NCBI RefSeq assembly: GCF_020526085.1
Contig: NZ_CP084874.1
Coordinates: 5,022,001 to 5,086,000 of the forward strand
Direction: 5' to 3'
Length of the DNA: 64,000 nt
DNA from: Klebsiella africana
GTDB lineage: Bacteria > Pseudomonadota > Gammaproteobacteria > Enterobacterales > Enterobacteriaceae
The first letter of the stretch is position 1. The number at the start of each line of letters is the position of its first letter. The translations under genes were made by a program, and so were the position numbers. Shown piece by piece: positions 1 through 9,647 of this stretch. A model generated the notes under the pieces. That model ran no database searches. It saw nothing but the letters and a program-made list of their open reading frames with translations, and had not been told where the DNA came from.

Positions 1-173
1 TCTTCCAGTTCCGGGCGCGTCGCCAGGTTTTGACCCAGTTCCGTCTGCACGCGGCTTCGCTCATCGTCGTCAGGCTCGACCAGATCGACCCACACCGAGC
101 TGGCGAGGTGTTTGATCTCATCGGCTTCCAGGCGCGTTAAACGATTGTTTTCCAGTTGAAATGCGCTCAGCAT
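1..173 (-). CDS. corA: CorA magnesium/cobalt transporter, N-terminal fragment
   Basis: This is the first 57 codons of CorA; the gene runs off the left edge of the window. The family forms a pentameric inner-membrane Mg2+ channel (also Co2+, Ni2+) with a large N-terminal cytoplasmic domain, and only part of that domain is visible here. Reading from the ATG at 173, the translation begins [16 protein letters not shown] and continues through a [12 protein letters not shown] segment that I recognise as enterobacterial CorA. It lies downstream of uvrD on the same strand, as in E. coli, but has its own promoter and a long leader. The identification is firm; nothing can be said about the membrane domain or the GMN motif. 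Confidence 0.93.
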   Translation of the reverse strand, partial: MLSAFQLENNRLTRLEADEIKHLASSVWVDLVEPDDDERSRVQTELGQNLATRPELE

Positions 174-412
174 GACCGGGACTCCCAATGCAAAAAAATT
201 ATCGGACAGTTCGGTGGGCACACAGAAACAAATTGGGTTTCAGACCATTAAGCCTGACTCAGCGCGACGGGAATGGGGCAGGTCGCTGACAACCGCTAAG
301 GCTATCAGCATAAGAGGATAGCCTTAGGAGTTGTTCCTGAATGACAGGAAGTTGAGCCAGCATCTACTGGGTGTGTCCAAGGCGAATGTCCTCTTAGCGT
401 AATCGTGCGCGC
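174..412 (-). promoter_or_regulatory. corA 5' leader with hairpin and possible leader ORF
   Basis: The roughly 230-nt stretch between the corA promoter and the corA start codon is long and structured. It contains an 11-bp perfect hairpin (296-306 pairing with 317-327). Small reading frames cross it, including one of 34 codons starting at ATG 363 and one starting inside the hairpin; neither has a convincing ribosome binding site. In Salmonella the corA leader carries a leader ORF (corL) and couples Mg2+ supply to Rho-dependent termination. Conservation of position and structure suggests the same type of control here, but which small frame is used cannot be decided by eye. Confidence 0.55.
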
Positions 413-441
413 ATGTTACGCCAGCGCAAAATCGGCGTCAA
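413..441 (-). promoter_or_regulatory. probable corA sigma-70 promoter
   Basis: On the minus strand a TTGACG -35 element (436-441) is followed after exactly 17 nt by TAACAT (413-418). This is a good sigma-70 match and would start transcription near 405, giving the long corA leader. It lies in the otherwise gene-free stretch 174-528 between uvrD and corA. Confidence 0.6.
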
Positions 442-528
442 CACGCAACGGAACGCGAAAGCGCAAATCAGGCGCCTTAACGTATAAAGGTAGCAGAATA
501 TTACAAAATAATGATATTTTTCTTAAAG

Positions 529-2691
529 TTACACTTCCTCCAGCCGGGCGTAAGCCGCCACCAGCCATTTGATTCCCTGGCCCTGAAAAGCCACCTGCAG
601 CCGGCTGTGCTCGCCGCTGCCTTCGAGGTTGACAATAGTGCCTTCGCCAAACTTCGGATGCCGTACGCGCTGGCCTAACTTGTAACCGGTATCGCTCTCG
701 GCAATAGGTGCGCCCAGTCGCTGATGGTTTACCGGGCGGCTCACCGTGGCTCGCAGACGCACTTCTTCTACGCACTCCTGCGGCAGCTCCCCGATAAAGC
801 GCGACGGGCGGTGATAAACTTCTTTGCCGTACAGACGGCGGGCTTCCGCGTAAGTCAGCGTCAGCTTCTGCATGGCGCGCGTTACGCCAACGTAGGCCAG
901 GCGACGCTCCTCTTCCAGACGGCCACCTTCATCAAGGGCCATCTGGCTCGGGAACATCCCTTCTTCGACGCCGACGATGAACACCTGCGGGAACTCCAGC
1001 CCTTTCGCCGAGTGCAGGGTCATCAGCTGAACCGCGTCCTGCCAGGTGTCCGCCTGCCCCTCGCCCGCTTCAAGCGCGGCGTGAGAGAGAAACGCCTGCA
1101 GCGGCATCAGATCTTCATCTTCTTCGTTGTAGCTGAACTGACGCGTCGCCGTCACCAGCTCCTCTAAGTTTTCAATACGGGTCTGGCCCTTCTCGCCTTT
1201 CTCCTGCTCGTACATCGCGCGCAGGCCGGAGTCTTTAATCACCCGATCGGTCTGAACGTGCAGCGGCATATCGGTGGTCTCCTGCGCCAGCGCGTCAATC
1301 AGCTCCATAAAGCGCTGCAGGGCGCTGGCGGCGCGACCGGCCAGCGCTTTCTCTTTCAATAGCTCGCGACTGGCCTGCCATAGCGTCAGCTGGCGATCGC
1401 GCGACGTCTGGCGCACCACGTCCAGCGTGCGGTCGCCAATACCGCGGGTCGGCGTATTGACGACGCGCTCGAACGCCGCGTCATCGTTGCGATTGGCGAT
1501 AAGGCGCAGGTACGAGAGCGCGTCTTTGATTTCCTGACGCTCGAAGAAGCGCATGCCGCCGTAGATACGGTACGGCATGCTGGCCTGCAGAAGCGCCTCT
1601 TCCAGCACGCGCGACTGGGCGTTGCTGCGATAGAGGATGGCGCACTGCTCCAGCGCGCCGCCGCTCTCCTGCCAGGTTTTAATCCGGTTCACCACGAAGC
1701 GTGCTTCGTCGAGATCGTTGAAGGCGCAGTACAGCGAGATCGGCTCGCCGTCGGCGCCGTCGGTCCACAGTTTTTTGCCCAGGCGCCCGTTGTTGTTTTC
1801 AATCAGGGCGTTGGCGGCGCTAAGAATATTGCTGGTTGAACGATAGTTCTGCTCCAGACGAATAGTTTCCGCGCCCGGGAAGTCATTGAGAAAGCGCTGA
1901 ATGTTTTCGACCTGCGCGCCGCGCCAGCCGTAAATCGACTGGTCATCATCGCCGACGATCATCACCTTGCCGGTATCGCCCGCCAGCAGGCGGATCCAGG
2001 CGTACTGGATGTTGTTGGTATCCTGGAATTCGTCGACGAGGATATTGGTGAAGCGCTCGCGGTAGTGCTGCAGGATATGCGGTTTGTTCAGCCACAGCTC
2101 GTGGGCGCGTAGCAGCAGCTCGGCGAAGTCCACCAGCCCGGCGCGATCGCAGGCTTCCTGGTAGGCCTGATAGACCTTCTGCCAGGTCTGCTCGACCGGG
2201 TTGCCGTAGCTCTGAATATGATGCGGACGCAGCCCTTCATCTTTCTGGCTGTTGATGTACCACATCGCCTGACGCGGCGGCCACTGTTTCTCATCGAGGT
2301 TCATCGCCTTAATCAGACGCTTCAGCAGACGCAGCTGGTCTTCGCTGTCGAGAATTTGGAAGTCCTGCGGCAGGTTGGCGTCCAGATGGTGCGCACGCAG
2401 CAGGCGGTGCGCCAGGCCGTGGAAGGTGCCCACCCACATGCCGCCCTGGGTAGTGCCCATCAGCTGGCCGATACGGTGGCGCATCTCCGCCGCCGCTTTG
2501 TTGGTAAAGGTCACCGCCATAATCGAGTACGGCGAGCAGTTCTCCACGCTCAGCAGCCAGGCGATACGGTGCACCAGAACACGCGTCTTACCACTGCCCG
2601 CCCCTGCCAGAACCAGCATATTGGTGCGCGAGGCCGCTACGGCTTCACGCTGTTTGTCATTAAGGCTGTCGAGCAGGTAAGAAACGTCCAT
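529..2691 (-). CDS. uvrD: UvrD (helicase II)
   Basis: UvrD is a 3'-5' superfamily 1A DNA helicase. It releases the UvrC-incised oligonucleotide in nucleotide excision repair, unwinds nicked DNA in MutHLS mismatch repair and removes RecA filaments. The 720-aa protein (start at the second ATG of the frame, matching the family length) has the Walker A motif GAGSGKT at about residues 30-36, the DEFQDT Walker B box near 220, the [12 protein letters not shown] motif III region, and the C-terminal Tudor-like domain (GYKLGQRVRHPKFGEGTI) that contacts RNA polymerase. A LexA box lies just upstream, so SOS induction is expected. Identification is very firm. Confidence 0.98.
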   Translation of the reverse strand: MDVSYLLDSLNDKQREAVAASRTNMLVLAGAGSGKTRVLVHRIAWLLSVENCSPYSIMAVTFTNKAAAEMRHRIGQLMGTTQGGMWVGTFHGLAHRLLRAHHLDANLPQDFQILDSEDQLRLLKRLIKAMNLDEKQWPPRQAMWYINSQKDEGLRPHHIQSYGNPVEQTWQKVYQAYQEACDRAGLVDFAELLLRAHELWLNKPHILQHYRERFTNILVDEFQDTNNIQYAWIRLLAGDTGKVMIVGDDDQSIYGWRGAQVENIQRFLNDFPGAETIRLEQNYRSTSNILSAANALIENNNGRLGKKLWTDGADGEPISLYCAFNDLDEARFVVNRIKTWQESGGALEQCAILYRSNAQSRVLEEALLQASMPYRIYGGMRFFERQEIKDALSYLRLIANRNDDAAFERVVNTPTRGIGDRTLDVVRQTSRDRQLTLWQASRELLKEKALAGRAASALQRFMELIDALAQETTDMPLHVQTDRVIKDSGLRAMYEQEKGEKGQTRIENLEELVTATRQFSYNEEDEDLMPLQAFLSHAALEAGEGQADTWQDAVQLMTLHSAKGLEFPQVFIVGVEEGMFPSQMALDEGGRLEEERRLAYVGVTRAMQKLTLTYAEARRLYGKEVYHRPSRFIGELPQECVEEVRLRATVSRPVNHQRLGAPIAESDTGYKLGQRVRHPKFGEGTIVNLEGSGEHSRLQVAFQGQGIKWLVAAYARLEEV

Positions 2692-2726
2692 TGGCACCGC
2701 CGGAAGAGAAGGGGTTCCACGAACCC

Positions 2727-2742
2727 CTGTTAATATATACAG
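2727..2742 (-). promoter_or_regulatory. LexA (SOS) box of uvrD
   Basis: The 16-mer CTGTTAATATATACAG fits the LexA consensus CTG-N10-CAG with an A+T-rich alternating core. It lies 36 nt upstream of the uvrD start codon, in the gap between yigB and uvrD. E. coli uvrD is a known SOS gene with a LexA box in the same place. Confidence 0.85.
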
Positions 2743-2754
2743 AGTGACTGGTGA

Positions 2755-3471
2755 TTATATCAGCGAGGTCAGAGATGCCAACCGTGAAATTTCAATATGC
2801 GGCAGCAGGCGGCTGTCCGCGGTGTGCATCAGGTCCGCGCCTTGCGGTTTGATCCAGCAGGCCTGCATCCCACAGCGCAGCGATCCGGCCACGTCGGTCG
2901 TCAGGTCATCGCCGACGTGCAGAATCTGCCCGAGCGGTAAGTCCAGACGCTCCGCCGCCAGGTGGTACATGTCGGCAAACGGCTTGGAGCGGCCATCCGG
3001 CCCGGCGCGCAGCACGAAACGGAAATAGTCATTCAGCCCGAACAGTTCCGGCTGAGCGTTACCGTTGGTGATAGCCACCAGCGGCCATTTCTTCGCCAGC
3101 TTCGCCAGCGTATCGTGGGTCTCCTGCGGAACATCGACGCGGCTGCGCCAGTGGGCGAAGTTTTCCATCGCCGCATCGGCCCCCGCTTTCGCCGCTTCGG
3201 CGGAGAGCCCGGCATTACGCATGCCTAACTCCAGCGCGCGGTGGCGCCAGACGGTCACGTCGTGGTAGATCTCCGGCTCAGATGCCAGCAGCGTCTGACG
3301 CAGCTGGTTAAGCTCATGGGCGTCGAACTGGCTGAGCGACGGATGGTAATTGCGCACAAAGGCCAGCGATTCATGCATCGTCCGATCAATCACCGGGCGG
3401 TTATCATATAGGGTGTCGTCCAGGTCAAACGTCAGCGCGGAAATCTGGCCCAGAGGTCGGTAAAAACGCAT
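2755..3471 (-). CDS. yigB: YigB, HAD-family phosphatase
   Basis: This 238-aa protein is the length of E. coli YigB, a haloacid-dehalogenase phosphatase that acts on FMN and on the phosphorylated pyrimidine intermediate of riboflavin synthesis. The nucleophile motif DLDDTLYD is visible, with D16 as nucleophile and D18 as acid/base. Later motifs include [10 protein letters not shown] (motif II), a conserved lysine in the GPDGRSKPF stretch, and [13 protein letters not shown] (motif IV). The start codon overlaps the xerC stop codon, so xerC and yigB are translationally coupled. Family membership is firm; the physiological substrate is taken from E. coli. Confidence 0.92.
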   Translation of the reverse strand: MRFYRPLGQISALTFDLDDTLYDNRPVIDRTMHESLAFVRNYHPSLSQFDAHELNQLRQTLLASEPEIYHDVTVWRHRALELGMRNAGLSAEAAKAGADAAMENFAHWRSRVDVPQETHDTLAKLAKKWPLVAITNGNAQPELFGLNDYFRFVLRAGPDGRSKPFADMYHLAAERLDLPLGQILHVGDDLTTDVAGSLRCGMQACWIKPQGADLMHTADSRLLPHIEISRLASLTSLI

Positions 3472-4373
3472 TATTTCCCCCGTTTAGCGCGCGGATGCGC
3501 GGCATCGTACACCGAGGCAAGGTGTTGAAAATCAAGATGGGTATAGATTTGGGTGGTGGAGAGGTTAGCATGCCCCAGCAGCTCCTGCACGCCGCGCAGA
3601 TCGCCGCTCGACTCCAGCATATGGGTGGCAAAGGAGTGGCGCAGCTTGTGCGGGTGCACATGGCTGTTCAGCCCCTGCTTAATCCCCCACTCGGCAAACC
3701 GCTTCTGTACGTTGCGCGCCGAAATACGTTTGCCCAGCTTCGACAAAAACAGCGCGTCGTCGTCGGTACCGAACAGGCCGCGCAAATCCAGCCAGTGCTC
3801 AATCCACGTCACCGCGTTACGACCGATCGGTAAACGGCGCTCTTTGCTGCCTTTGCCCATCACCCAAACCTCACCGCTTTCGAGATCGAGGTGTTTGATA
3901 TCAAGATTGACCAGTTCGGACAGACGCAATCCCGCCCCGTACATCACCTCCAGCATCGCCCGGTCGCGCACCGCCAGCGGATCGTTGAGATCGATATCCA
4001 GCAGCCGATTCACATCATCGACATCGATATTTTTCGGCAGGTGACGAGGAATTTTCGGCGCCGCAATTCCCTTCGCCGGGTTAGCGGCCAGCTCGCCCTG
4101 GCCGACCAGCCAGTCGAAGAAACTGCGCAGCGCCGACAGGCGAAGCGCCAGGCTCGCCGGGCCTAACCCCGCGCGGCGACTACGCACCGCAAAGCTTCGC
4201 ACCTGAGCGGCATCGCACTGCGACCAGCTTTTCAGTCCCGCCTCATCCGCCAGGGCGATCAGCGCGTCCAGCTGCCGCTGGTAATTCAGTAATGTGATCG
4301 GGCTGAGCTGGCGTTCAACGCCAAGGTGGCGCAAAAAGCGAGCGACGGCGGAGAAGAGAGGAGAATCGGTCAT
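3471..4373 (-). CDS. xerC: XerC tyrosine recombinase
   Basis: XerC, with XerD, resolves chromosome dimers at dif under FtsK control. The 300-aa protein is two residues longer than E. coli XerC owing to a slightly different N-terminus. The catalytic set is complete: arginine in GAGLRLSEL (about R150), lysine in GKGSKERR (K174), the HKLRH box (H242, R245), the histidine in LLGHANLS (H268) and the nucleophile Y277 in TTQIYTHLD. It overlaps yigA by 4 nt at its start and yigB by one base at its end, so dapF-yigA-xerC-yigB reads as one transcription unit, as in E. coli. Confidence 0.97.
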   Translation of the reverse strand: MTDSPLFSAVARFLRHLGVERQLSPITLLNYQRQLDALIALADEAGLKSWSQCDAAQVRSFAVRSRRAGLGPASLALRLSALRSFFDWLVGQGELAANPAKGIAAPKIPRHLPKNIDVDDVNRLLDIDLNDPLAVRDRAMLEVMYGAGLRLSELVNLDIKHLDLESGEVWVMGKGSKERRLPIGRNAVTWIEHWLDLRGLFGTDDDALFLSKLGKRISARNVQKRFAEWGIKQGLNSHVHPHKLRHSFATHMLESSGDLRGVQELLGHANLSTTQIYTHLDFQHLASVYDAAHPRAKRGK

Positions 4374-5077
4374 GCGCGTTCAATCCAGCGCTCCAGCAGG
4401 CCAGGCAGCATCTGCGCAATCTCCTGCAGCAGTTGCGTCCCCTGCCCTGGCTGATAATGCTGCGCATCGCGGCTGCTAAAGAGCATCACGCCGGGGGCAT
4501 TATCGCCGCCCAGCAGCGACATCGCCACGGATCCAATGGCTTTCGCCTCCGGCAGCACCACCAGCAGCTCCGGACCGTTCAGCGGCCCAAGATAGTGGCG
4601 CGCCTGGCCCAGACGTTGAATGCGGATCGGCTCAAACGCCTGCCGGCTTAATGCCAGATGGGTAAACTTCGAGGGGGCGCCGAGGCGCCAGCTGTCAGGG
4701 AACAGGCGCACCGTGGCGCCCGCCAGCCCCAGCTCGCGTGCCCAGCGATGAAGGCGGTTGAGCATATCATCGAGGCTATCCGCCGCCGCCAGCCGCGTTT
4801 GCAGCTGCAGCAGGCGCTGGAACAGGCTCTCATTGGCGACCGCCTGCTCCATCAGCAGCGACATATTCTCTTCCAGCACATGAATGTGGTTACGCGCCCG
4901 CATCATGTGCCACTCCACCAGCGAAATCGTACCGCGTACCGGATGCGGGACGCGGAGATGTTCGACCTGGGCGGCATTACGAATAAAAAATTCAGGATGT
5001 TGCAACAGATAGTCCACCACCGCGCGATCGTTCAACGCGCTGGCAATCTCCTGCTGTTCTTCCCCGATTGGTTTCAT
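4370..5077 (-). CDS. yigA: YigA, DUF484 protein
   Basis: This 235-aa protein matches E. coli YigA in length and position. It belongs to the DUF484 family of GAF-like cytoplasmic proteins of unknown function, which almost always sit between dapF and xerC. The N-terminal part ([12 protein letters not shown]) is followed by a likely coiled-coil around residues 60-90 ([19 protein letters not shown]) and then a GAF-like domain. It overlaps dapF and xerC by 4 nt each, indicating co-translation. No catalytic motif is apparent. The family call is firm; no role is proposed. Confidence 0.9.
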   Translation of the reverse strand: MKPIGEEQQEIASALNDRAVVDYLLQHPEFFIRNAAQVEHLRVPHPVRGTISLVEWHMMRARNHIHVLEENMSLLMEQAVANESLFQRLLQLQTRLAAADSLDDMLNRLHRWARELGLAGATVRLFPDSWRLGAPSKFTHLALSRQAFEPIRIQRLGQARHYLGPLNGPELLVVLPEAKAIGSVAMSLLGGDNAPGVMLFSSRDAQHYQPGQGTQLLQEIAQMLPGLLERWIERA

Positions 5078-5898
5078 AAATGAATAAATCCATCATAGAC
5101 ATGGGCCGCCGGGCCGGTCATAAACAGCGGCTGGCCCGGGCCTTTCCAGGCGATATCAAGACGACCGCCGGGTAATTCCACGCGTACCGTTTCCGCCAGC
5201 AGCCCCTGCTGGATCCCCACCGCCACCGCGGCGCAGGCGCCGCTGCCGCAGGCCTGGGTTTCCCCCGCACCGCGTTCGTAGACGCGCAGACGGATATGGG
5301 ACCGGCCGACCACCTGCATAAAGCCGATATTGGCGCGCTCCGGAAAACGCTCATGGCTTTCCATCACCGGGCCGAGCGTTTCCACCGCTGCTGTATCCAC
5401 ATCATCCACCTGGATGACGCAGTGCGGATTTCCCATGGACACCACGCCGCACAATACTGTCTGCTCGGCGGCACGCATGATATAGGTCTTTTCCGCTTTG
5501 TTGGCGCGGAACGGCACCTGGGACGGCTCGAAGTTGGGCTCACCCATGTTCACCCGCACCAGATCGTCTTCCGTTACGCTTAATACCATACGCCCGTTGG
5601 CCGTACTCACGCGGATATCACGTTTATTGGTCAGGCCTTTCAGCCGGACGAAGCGGGCAAAACAGCGCGCGCCGTTGCCGCACTGCGACACTTCGCTGCC
5701 GTCGGCGTTAAAGATCCGGTAATGGAAATCCAGATCCGGATCATAGGGCGGCTCGACGACCAACAGCTGATCGAACCCGACACCAAGGTGGCGATCCGCC
5801 AGACGGCGAATCAGCTCCGGCGAGAAAAAAACATTCTGCGTTACCGCGTCAACGACCATAAAATCGTTGCCAAGGCCATGCATTTTAGAGAACTGCAT
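5074..5898 (-). CDS. dapF: Diaminopimelate epimerase
   Basis: DapF converts LL- to meso-diaminopimelate, the penultimate step of lysine synthesis and the source of the peptidoglycan cross-linking residue. From the second ATG the protein is 274 aa, the family length. Both catalytic cysteines are present: C73 in the [10 protein letters not shown] box and C217 in [12 protein letters not shown]. The fold is a pseudo-symmetric two-domain structure with one cysteine from each half. The gene lies directly downstream of lptM and starts the dapF-yigA-xerC-yigB unit. Confidence 0.98.
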   Translation of the reverse strand: MQFSKMHGLGNDFMVVDAVTQNVFFSPELIRRLADRHLGVGFDQLLVVEPPYDPDLDFHYRIFNADGSEVSQCGNGARCFARFVRLKGLTNKRDIRVSTANGRMVLSVTEDDLVRVNMGEPNFEPSQVPFRANKAEKTYIMRAAEQTVLCGVVSMGNPHCVIQVDDVDTAAVETLGPVMESHERFPERANIGFMQVVGRSHIRLRVYERGAGETQACGSGACAAVAVGIQQGLLAETVRVELPGGRLDIAWKGPGQPLFMTGPAAHVYDGFIHL

Positions 5899-5933
5899 CA
5901 TCTACTCCAGTTGCGCGGAACAGAACGTTATCG

Positions 5934-6137
5934 TTAGTAATTGACCTGGCTCGGACCACCAGTATCGCCACGATCGTTACGATCCGGCGTTGAGCTCTGA
6001 ATACCTGGGTTAACCGGTTTGGTCGGCGGCGGCGCAGTTTTGTCCGCCGGCGGGAAATAGAGAGGCCCTTTCAGACCGCAGCCGGTCAGGCTGAAGATCG
6101 CAAACAAAACGGCAAGCGTAGGAAAAACATTTTTCAT
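5934..6137 (-). CDS. lptM: LptM (YifL) lipoprotein
   Basis: This is a 67-aa lipoprotein of the LptM/YifL family, which assists disulfide maturation of the LPS translocon LptDE in the outer membrane. I chose the internal ATG at 6137 because it gives the family length and a standard signal peptide. The lipobox is LTGC with the lipidated cysteine at residue 20, followed by the conserved GLKGPLYFPP segment and a proline-rich tail. A glycine rather than aspartate at +2 is consistent with outer-membrane sorting. It is too short for many gene finders but clearly real. Confidence 0.95.
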   Translation of the reverse strand: MKNVFPTLAVLFAIFSLTGCGLKGPLYFPPADKTAPPPTKPVNPGIQSSTPDRNDRGDTGGPSQVNY

Positions 6138-6283
6138 TGATAGTTGCCCGTGATTCATTCTTTCTGCTTTCTATCATCGCAGGAGAAGACGTAAAAGCAA
6201 GCCTTTAGCATCCGACTGCGCGCGCTTTTGTTTCGCGCTATACTGCGACCCATCTTCAAAAATCAAAAAAGCAGAATAAAATT

Positions 6284-6604
6284 ATGAACGACAGTGAATT
6301 CCATCGCCTGGCCGATAGCCTGTGGATGACCATCGAAGAACATCTGGACGACTGGGACGGCGATAGCGACATCGACTGCGAAATCAACGGCGGCGTGCTG
6401 ACCATCAGCTTTGAAAACGGCAGCAAAATCATTATTAACCGTCAGGAGCCGCTGCACCAGGTGTGGCTGGCCACCAAACAGGGCGGGTATCACTTCGATC
6501 GCAAAGGCGACGAGTGGATCTGCGATCGCAGCGGCGAGACCTTCTGGGATCTGCTGGAGCAGGCGGCGAGCCAGCAGGCCGGTGAGACAGTGAAATTCCG
6601 TTAA
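6284..6604 (+). CDS. cyaY: CyaY, bacterial frataxin
   Basis: CyaY is the bacterial frataxin, an iron-binding regulator of IscS-driven Fe-S cluster assembly in the cytoplasm. The 106-aa protein has the acidic first helix ([15 protein letters not shown]) that carries the iron-binding surface, then the beta-sheet with the conserved [12 protein letters not shown] and GGYHFD segments. It is transcribed towards cyaA and divergently from lptM, as in E. coli. Length and sequence match the family throughout. Confidence 0.97.
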   Translation: MNDSEFHRLADSLWMTIEEHLDDWDGDSDIDCEINGGVLTISFENGSKIIINRQEPLHQVWLATKQGGYHFDRKGDEWICDRSGETFWDLLEQAASQQAGETVKFR

Positions 6605-6614
6605 TGACGTGTTT

Positions 6615-6730
6615 CCCGGATGGCGGCGCATCGCGCCTTATCCGGGCTACCCGACGACCTGGAACCGTAGCCCTGCTAAGCGCAACACCAGCAGGGAATA
6701 TCTGCGGATAGCGGCTCACGCCTTATCCAG
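6615..6730. repeat. REP-like palindromic elements between cyaY and cyaA
   Basis: Between the convergent cyaY and cyaA stops lies a REP-type palindrome (6615-6646, CCGGATGGCGGCG ... CGCCTTATCCGGG). It is followed by a second, less perfect copy of similar type at about 6702-6731, separated by a GC-rich inverted repeat (CCCTGCT ... AGCAGGG). This is the usual structure of a bacterial interspersed mosaic element. It probably serves as an mRNA 3' end stabiliser or gyrase/IHF site for both genes. Confidence 0.75.
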
Positions 6731-6737
6731 GCCAAAT

Positions 6738-9290
6738 CTACGAGTAGCGCTGCTGCAGCACCGGCGAGGCGGTAACGTCCTGGCTGGTGGGTATCGCGGC
6801 GGCAATCGCCTGGGTGCGGAAAGGGATCACCTGCGTACGCCCGTCTACCTCGACAATCTGATAGAACTGCGGCAGGTTGAAGTTGATAAAGCTGGAGCCG
6901 TAGGTGAAACGATCGTGCGATGACGAATAGAAGCGGCTGACGTCGCGCACCAGCTCCTCTTTACTGCCCTCGCAGTGATGATAGACCTCGGCGCGGTTGC
7001 TCTCGTCGAGAATATAGATGTTAAAGCCGCTGTCGTTGTTATCCGCATCTTCAAAGAAGAACTGAATAATCCCTTCGCTGGCGAAGCCATCCACCACCGC
7101 CGGCAGCTTAACGTGATTGGTTTCCACCTGCACCGACAGCCCGTGCAGCTTGTTGTGCGAGATAGCGCCATAGAACTCAATGGCGTTTTCCAGCTTCTGC
7201 ACCGAAACATTGAGACGCTCGAAGAACAGCCCCCAGGTCTGGCCGGAGACGCGCAGCGCTTTAAAGCGCCCGGTATCCTGGCGGGTGCTGGACAGACGAA
7301 GTTCGATGCACTCGGAGATCATCTGCTGCACACGGGTGCGGATCAGGCCGCGCAGGTGCTGGCTATAGCAGAACACCTCCACGCTGTCCGGCGGCGCGGC
7401 GTCCTGATGCATTTTGCCGAGAATCGTCTTCAGCGCCTCGATCATCGCCTGCTCGCCGTTAAAGTGCAGCGTACGCACTTCGTTCCACGAGTTGCGATAC
7501 AGCAGATCGACGCTGCCGATCAGGCATTTTTGCTCTTCGCCGAAGCTAAAGACATCCAGCTTACGGAAATCGAAGTGCACCACCTGGTTGCGGAAGGCCG
7601 CGGTTGGGTCATATTCGAGGTTGACGATAATCGCCAGGTGGCGGATTTCGCATGGGCTGTACAGCGCTTTTGGCGTCGGCGCCGGCAGGCGCAGCGGGAA
7701 GTGGTGCGACACGTCGGCCACCATCTCCTGCAGCTTCGCCAGATCGACGATGCCGTTGCCCTTAATAAACAGGCGGGTGCGTGAGGTCAGCAGGCCGTTA
7801 AACCAGGCCCAGGCCACCAGCTTATTAAGATAACGGTTATATTCCAGCGGCTGATGGCTGATGATCGATTCCATATCCGGCGCGCGGTTATACAGATACC
7901 AACCGGTACGGTTGGCACGGCCCGGCGGCACGTGGATAAAGGTCAGGTTCGGTTCCGACAGATCCGGCGAAATTTGCGGGTTCACCAGCGTCACTTTCCC
8001 CGGCAGCGCTTCAAAGGCCGCATATAGCTTACGCGTCAGCACGCCGATATCCTGCGGACTGGCGGAGACGCTGAGGTTATTGCGCCGTGCGAAGCGGATC
8101 AGATTACGATAGCTCTGCATCATGGCGTCGAGCAGTTCGTTGTGCGCCTTGCGCACTTCATCAATTTTCCAGTTGGCGCGGTTGTCGAGCATCATCAGAC
8201 GCTTTTCGTCCCAGCCCCAGGCATTCACCAGCTGGCTGACAACTTCGCGACGCCAGCCGACGCAAGCGCGTTCGCGGCTGAGTTTTTCGCACACTTTCAG
8301 GTAGAAGCAGCGGCGCACCAGGTCGAGGCGGGTTTCATCTTCGATGGCCTGCAGATAGGTGGTCACGCGCTCCAGCATCATGCAGTACGGGTCGAGGCCG
8401 AAGGAGACAATCTCGCCGTCATGCAGACGCTGTTTGATATCTTTCGCCAACAGGCGGTTATTGGGGTATTCCCAGGAGTAGGCTTCCAGCAGCAGCGTTT
8501 TCAGCACTGCTTTATAGGGGGAATCAATACTCTTATACAGCTGCCACAGGCTGGCGCCGAAGTACTCTTCCGCCGACAGCGAACTGAGGCCGCCAAGATC
8601 GAGCCATTCGTTAGGCGTCAGCACGCCTTGGGCATACAGCCCCATAACGTAATCGTCGTAATGCTCTTCTTCGTCGCACGGCACCATATTCCACAGAATA
8701 CGTTTCCCGGCGAGACGCACGGCGGTGCGGTAGAATTCATCGAGCAATAAAATATGCTGGGTCGAACCGCAGTCTTCGCCACCGAGGCTACCGCTTTCGT
8801 TATGGCGGAAGCGGTTTTCGTCGATCAGGAAGAAGCTGACTTCCACGCCGAGCGAGGCTGCCCAGCTCTCAAGCAGGCTGCATTTTCGCTGCAGTAGCTG
8901 ACGCTCTTCGCTATCGAGCCAGGCCTGGTGACATACCCAGATATCAAGATCGGAAGAACAGCTCTGGCCGACGGAGGAAGTACTGCCCATCGAGTAGACG
9001 CCGGTGATCGGCAGCTCGCCTTTCGGCGGCTCCTGGGTCTGCATACCGCGATGCAGCTCCAGCTCTTCAAGATAGTGGCGTTGGGTTTCATCAGGCGTGT
9101 AGAGGCAAATGCCACGGGGAACGTTACCGTCAAGGTAACCCGGCATCAGCGGGTGATGATAATGTAATAACGTTGGCAGTAGACTGTAAACCTGCTGGAA
9201 AGCGGGTCCCATGGCAGCAAGGGCGCGATCCACGCGCAATTGGTTGATGGCATCCAGTCTCTGTTTCAGTGTCTCAATATAGAGGTACAA
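6738..9290 (-). CDS. cyaA: Adenylate cyclase, class I
   Basis: CyaA makes cAMP from ATP for CRP-dependent catabolite control. From the TTG at 9290, the start used in E. coli, the protein has 850 aa. The open frame continues upstream but the sequence there does not resemble the family. The catalytic box [19 protein letters not shown] is at 102-120, with D114 and D116 as metal ligands. The C-terminal half holds the regulatory region that responds to phosphorylated EIIA-Glc, ending in a variable tail with LLQQRYS-like residues. The TTG start limits translation, and the CRP site upstream gives feedback repression. Confidence 0.97.
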   Translation of the reverse strand: MYLYIETLKQRLDAINQLRVDRALAAMGPAFQQVYSLLPTLLHYHHPLMPGYLDGNVPRGICLYTPDETQRHYLEELELHRGMQTQEPPKGELPITGVYSMGSTSSVGQSCSSDLDIWVCHQAWLDSEERQLLQRKCSLLESWAASLGVEVSFFLIDENRFRHNESGSLGGEDCGSTQHILLLDEFYRTAVRLAGKRILWNMVPCDEEEHYDDYVMGLYAQGVLTPNEWLDLGGLSSLSAEEYFGASLWQLYKSIDSPYKAVLKTLLLEAYSWEYPNNRLLAKDIKQRLHDGEIVSFGLDPYCMMLERVTTYLQAIEDETRLDLVRRCFYLKVCEKLSRERACVGWRREVVSQLVNAWGWDEKRLMMLDNRANWKIDEVRKAHNELLDAMMQSYRNLIRFARRNNLSVSASPQDIGVLTRKLYAAFEALPGKVTLVNPQISPDLSEPNLTFIHVPPGRANRTGWYLYNRAPDMESIISHQPLEYNRYLNKLVAWAWFNGLLTSRTRLFIKGNGIVDLAKLQEMVADVSHHFPLRLPAPTPKALYSPCEIRHLAIIVNLEYDPTAAFRNQVVHFDFRKLDVFSFGEEQKCLIGSVDLLYRNSWNEVRTLHFNGEQAMIEALKTILGKMHQDAAPPDSVEVFCYSQHLRGLIRTRVQQMISECIELRLSSTRQDTGRFKALRVSGQTWGLFFERLNVSVQKLENAIEFYGAISHNKLHGLSVQVETNHVKLPAVVDGFASEGIIQFFFEDADNNDSGFNIYILDESNRAEVYHHCEGSKEELVRDVSRFYSSSHDRFTYGSSFINFNLPQFYQIVEVDGRTQVIPFRTQAIAAAIPTSQDVTASPVLQQRYS

Positions 9291-9415
9291 GACATATCGC
9301 CTGATGTTCAAAAACCCGAGGTACAATAGTACGGAGGATTTCAGTATTTCAACAAAAACCGTCACCATTCGTCGTCGGTGTGGTTGTGATGAGCAGCGGA
9401 CGGACAAATGGTTTA

Positions 9416-9437
9416 AAACGTGATCAATTTAACACCT
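9416..9437 (-). promoter_or_regulatory. CRP site in the cyaA promoter region
   Basis: On the minus strand GGTGTTAAATTGATCACGTTTT is a one-half-perfect CRP site (TGTTA-N6-TCACG). It is identical in core to the site at E. coli cyaA P2, where CRP-cAMP represses cyaA. The surrounding stretch 9291-9647 holds no gene; it contains the divergent promoters of cyaA and hemC. Confidence 0.75.
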
Positions 9438-9647
9438 TGCTCATTGACCGTAAAGAAAGATGCGCTACATACAAGTGTAGCACCGTTTATTGCCTGTAAA
9501 TTCCTCACTACGCCTCCGGCAACCGCCTCGCGCATGAAAGGTTAAAAAAGAGTAGGCCGGAGCCATCTCCCACATAAACCGTGAAAACTAACATCCGTAA
9601 GACAACAATGTTAGGATGGATAGTGGTCGATAATGACGGTAACAAGC

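Noticed and set aside
416..775. 119-codon minus-strand frame at the end of uvrD
   Set aside because: It overlaps the uvrD C-terminus in another frame and runs through the corA promoter.
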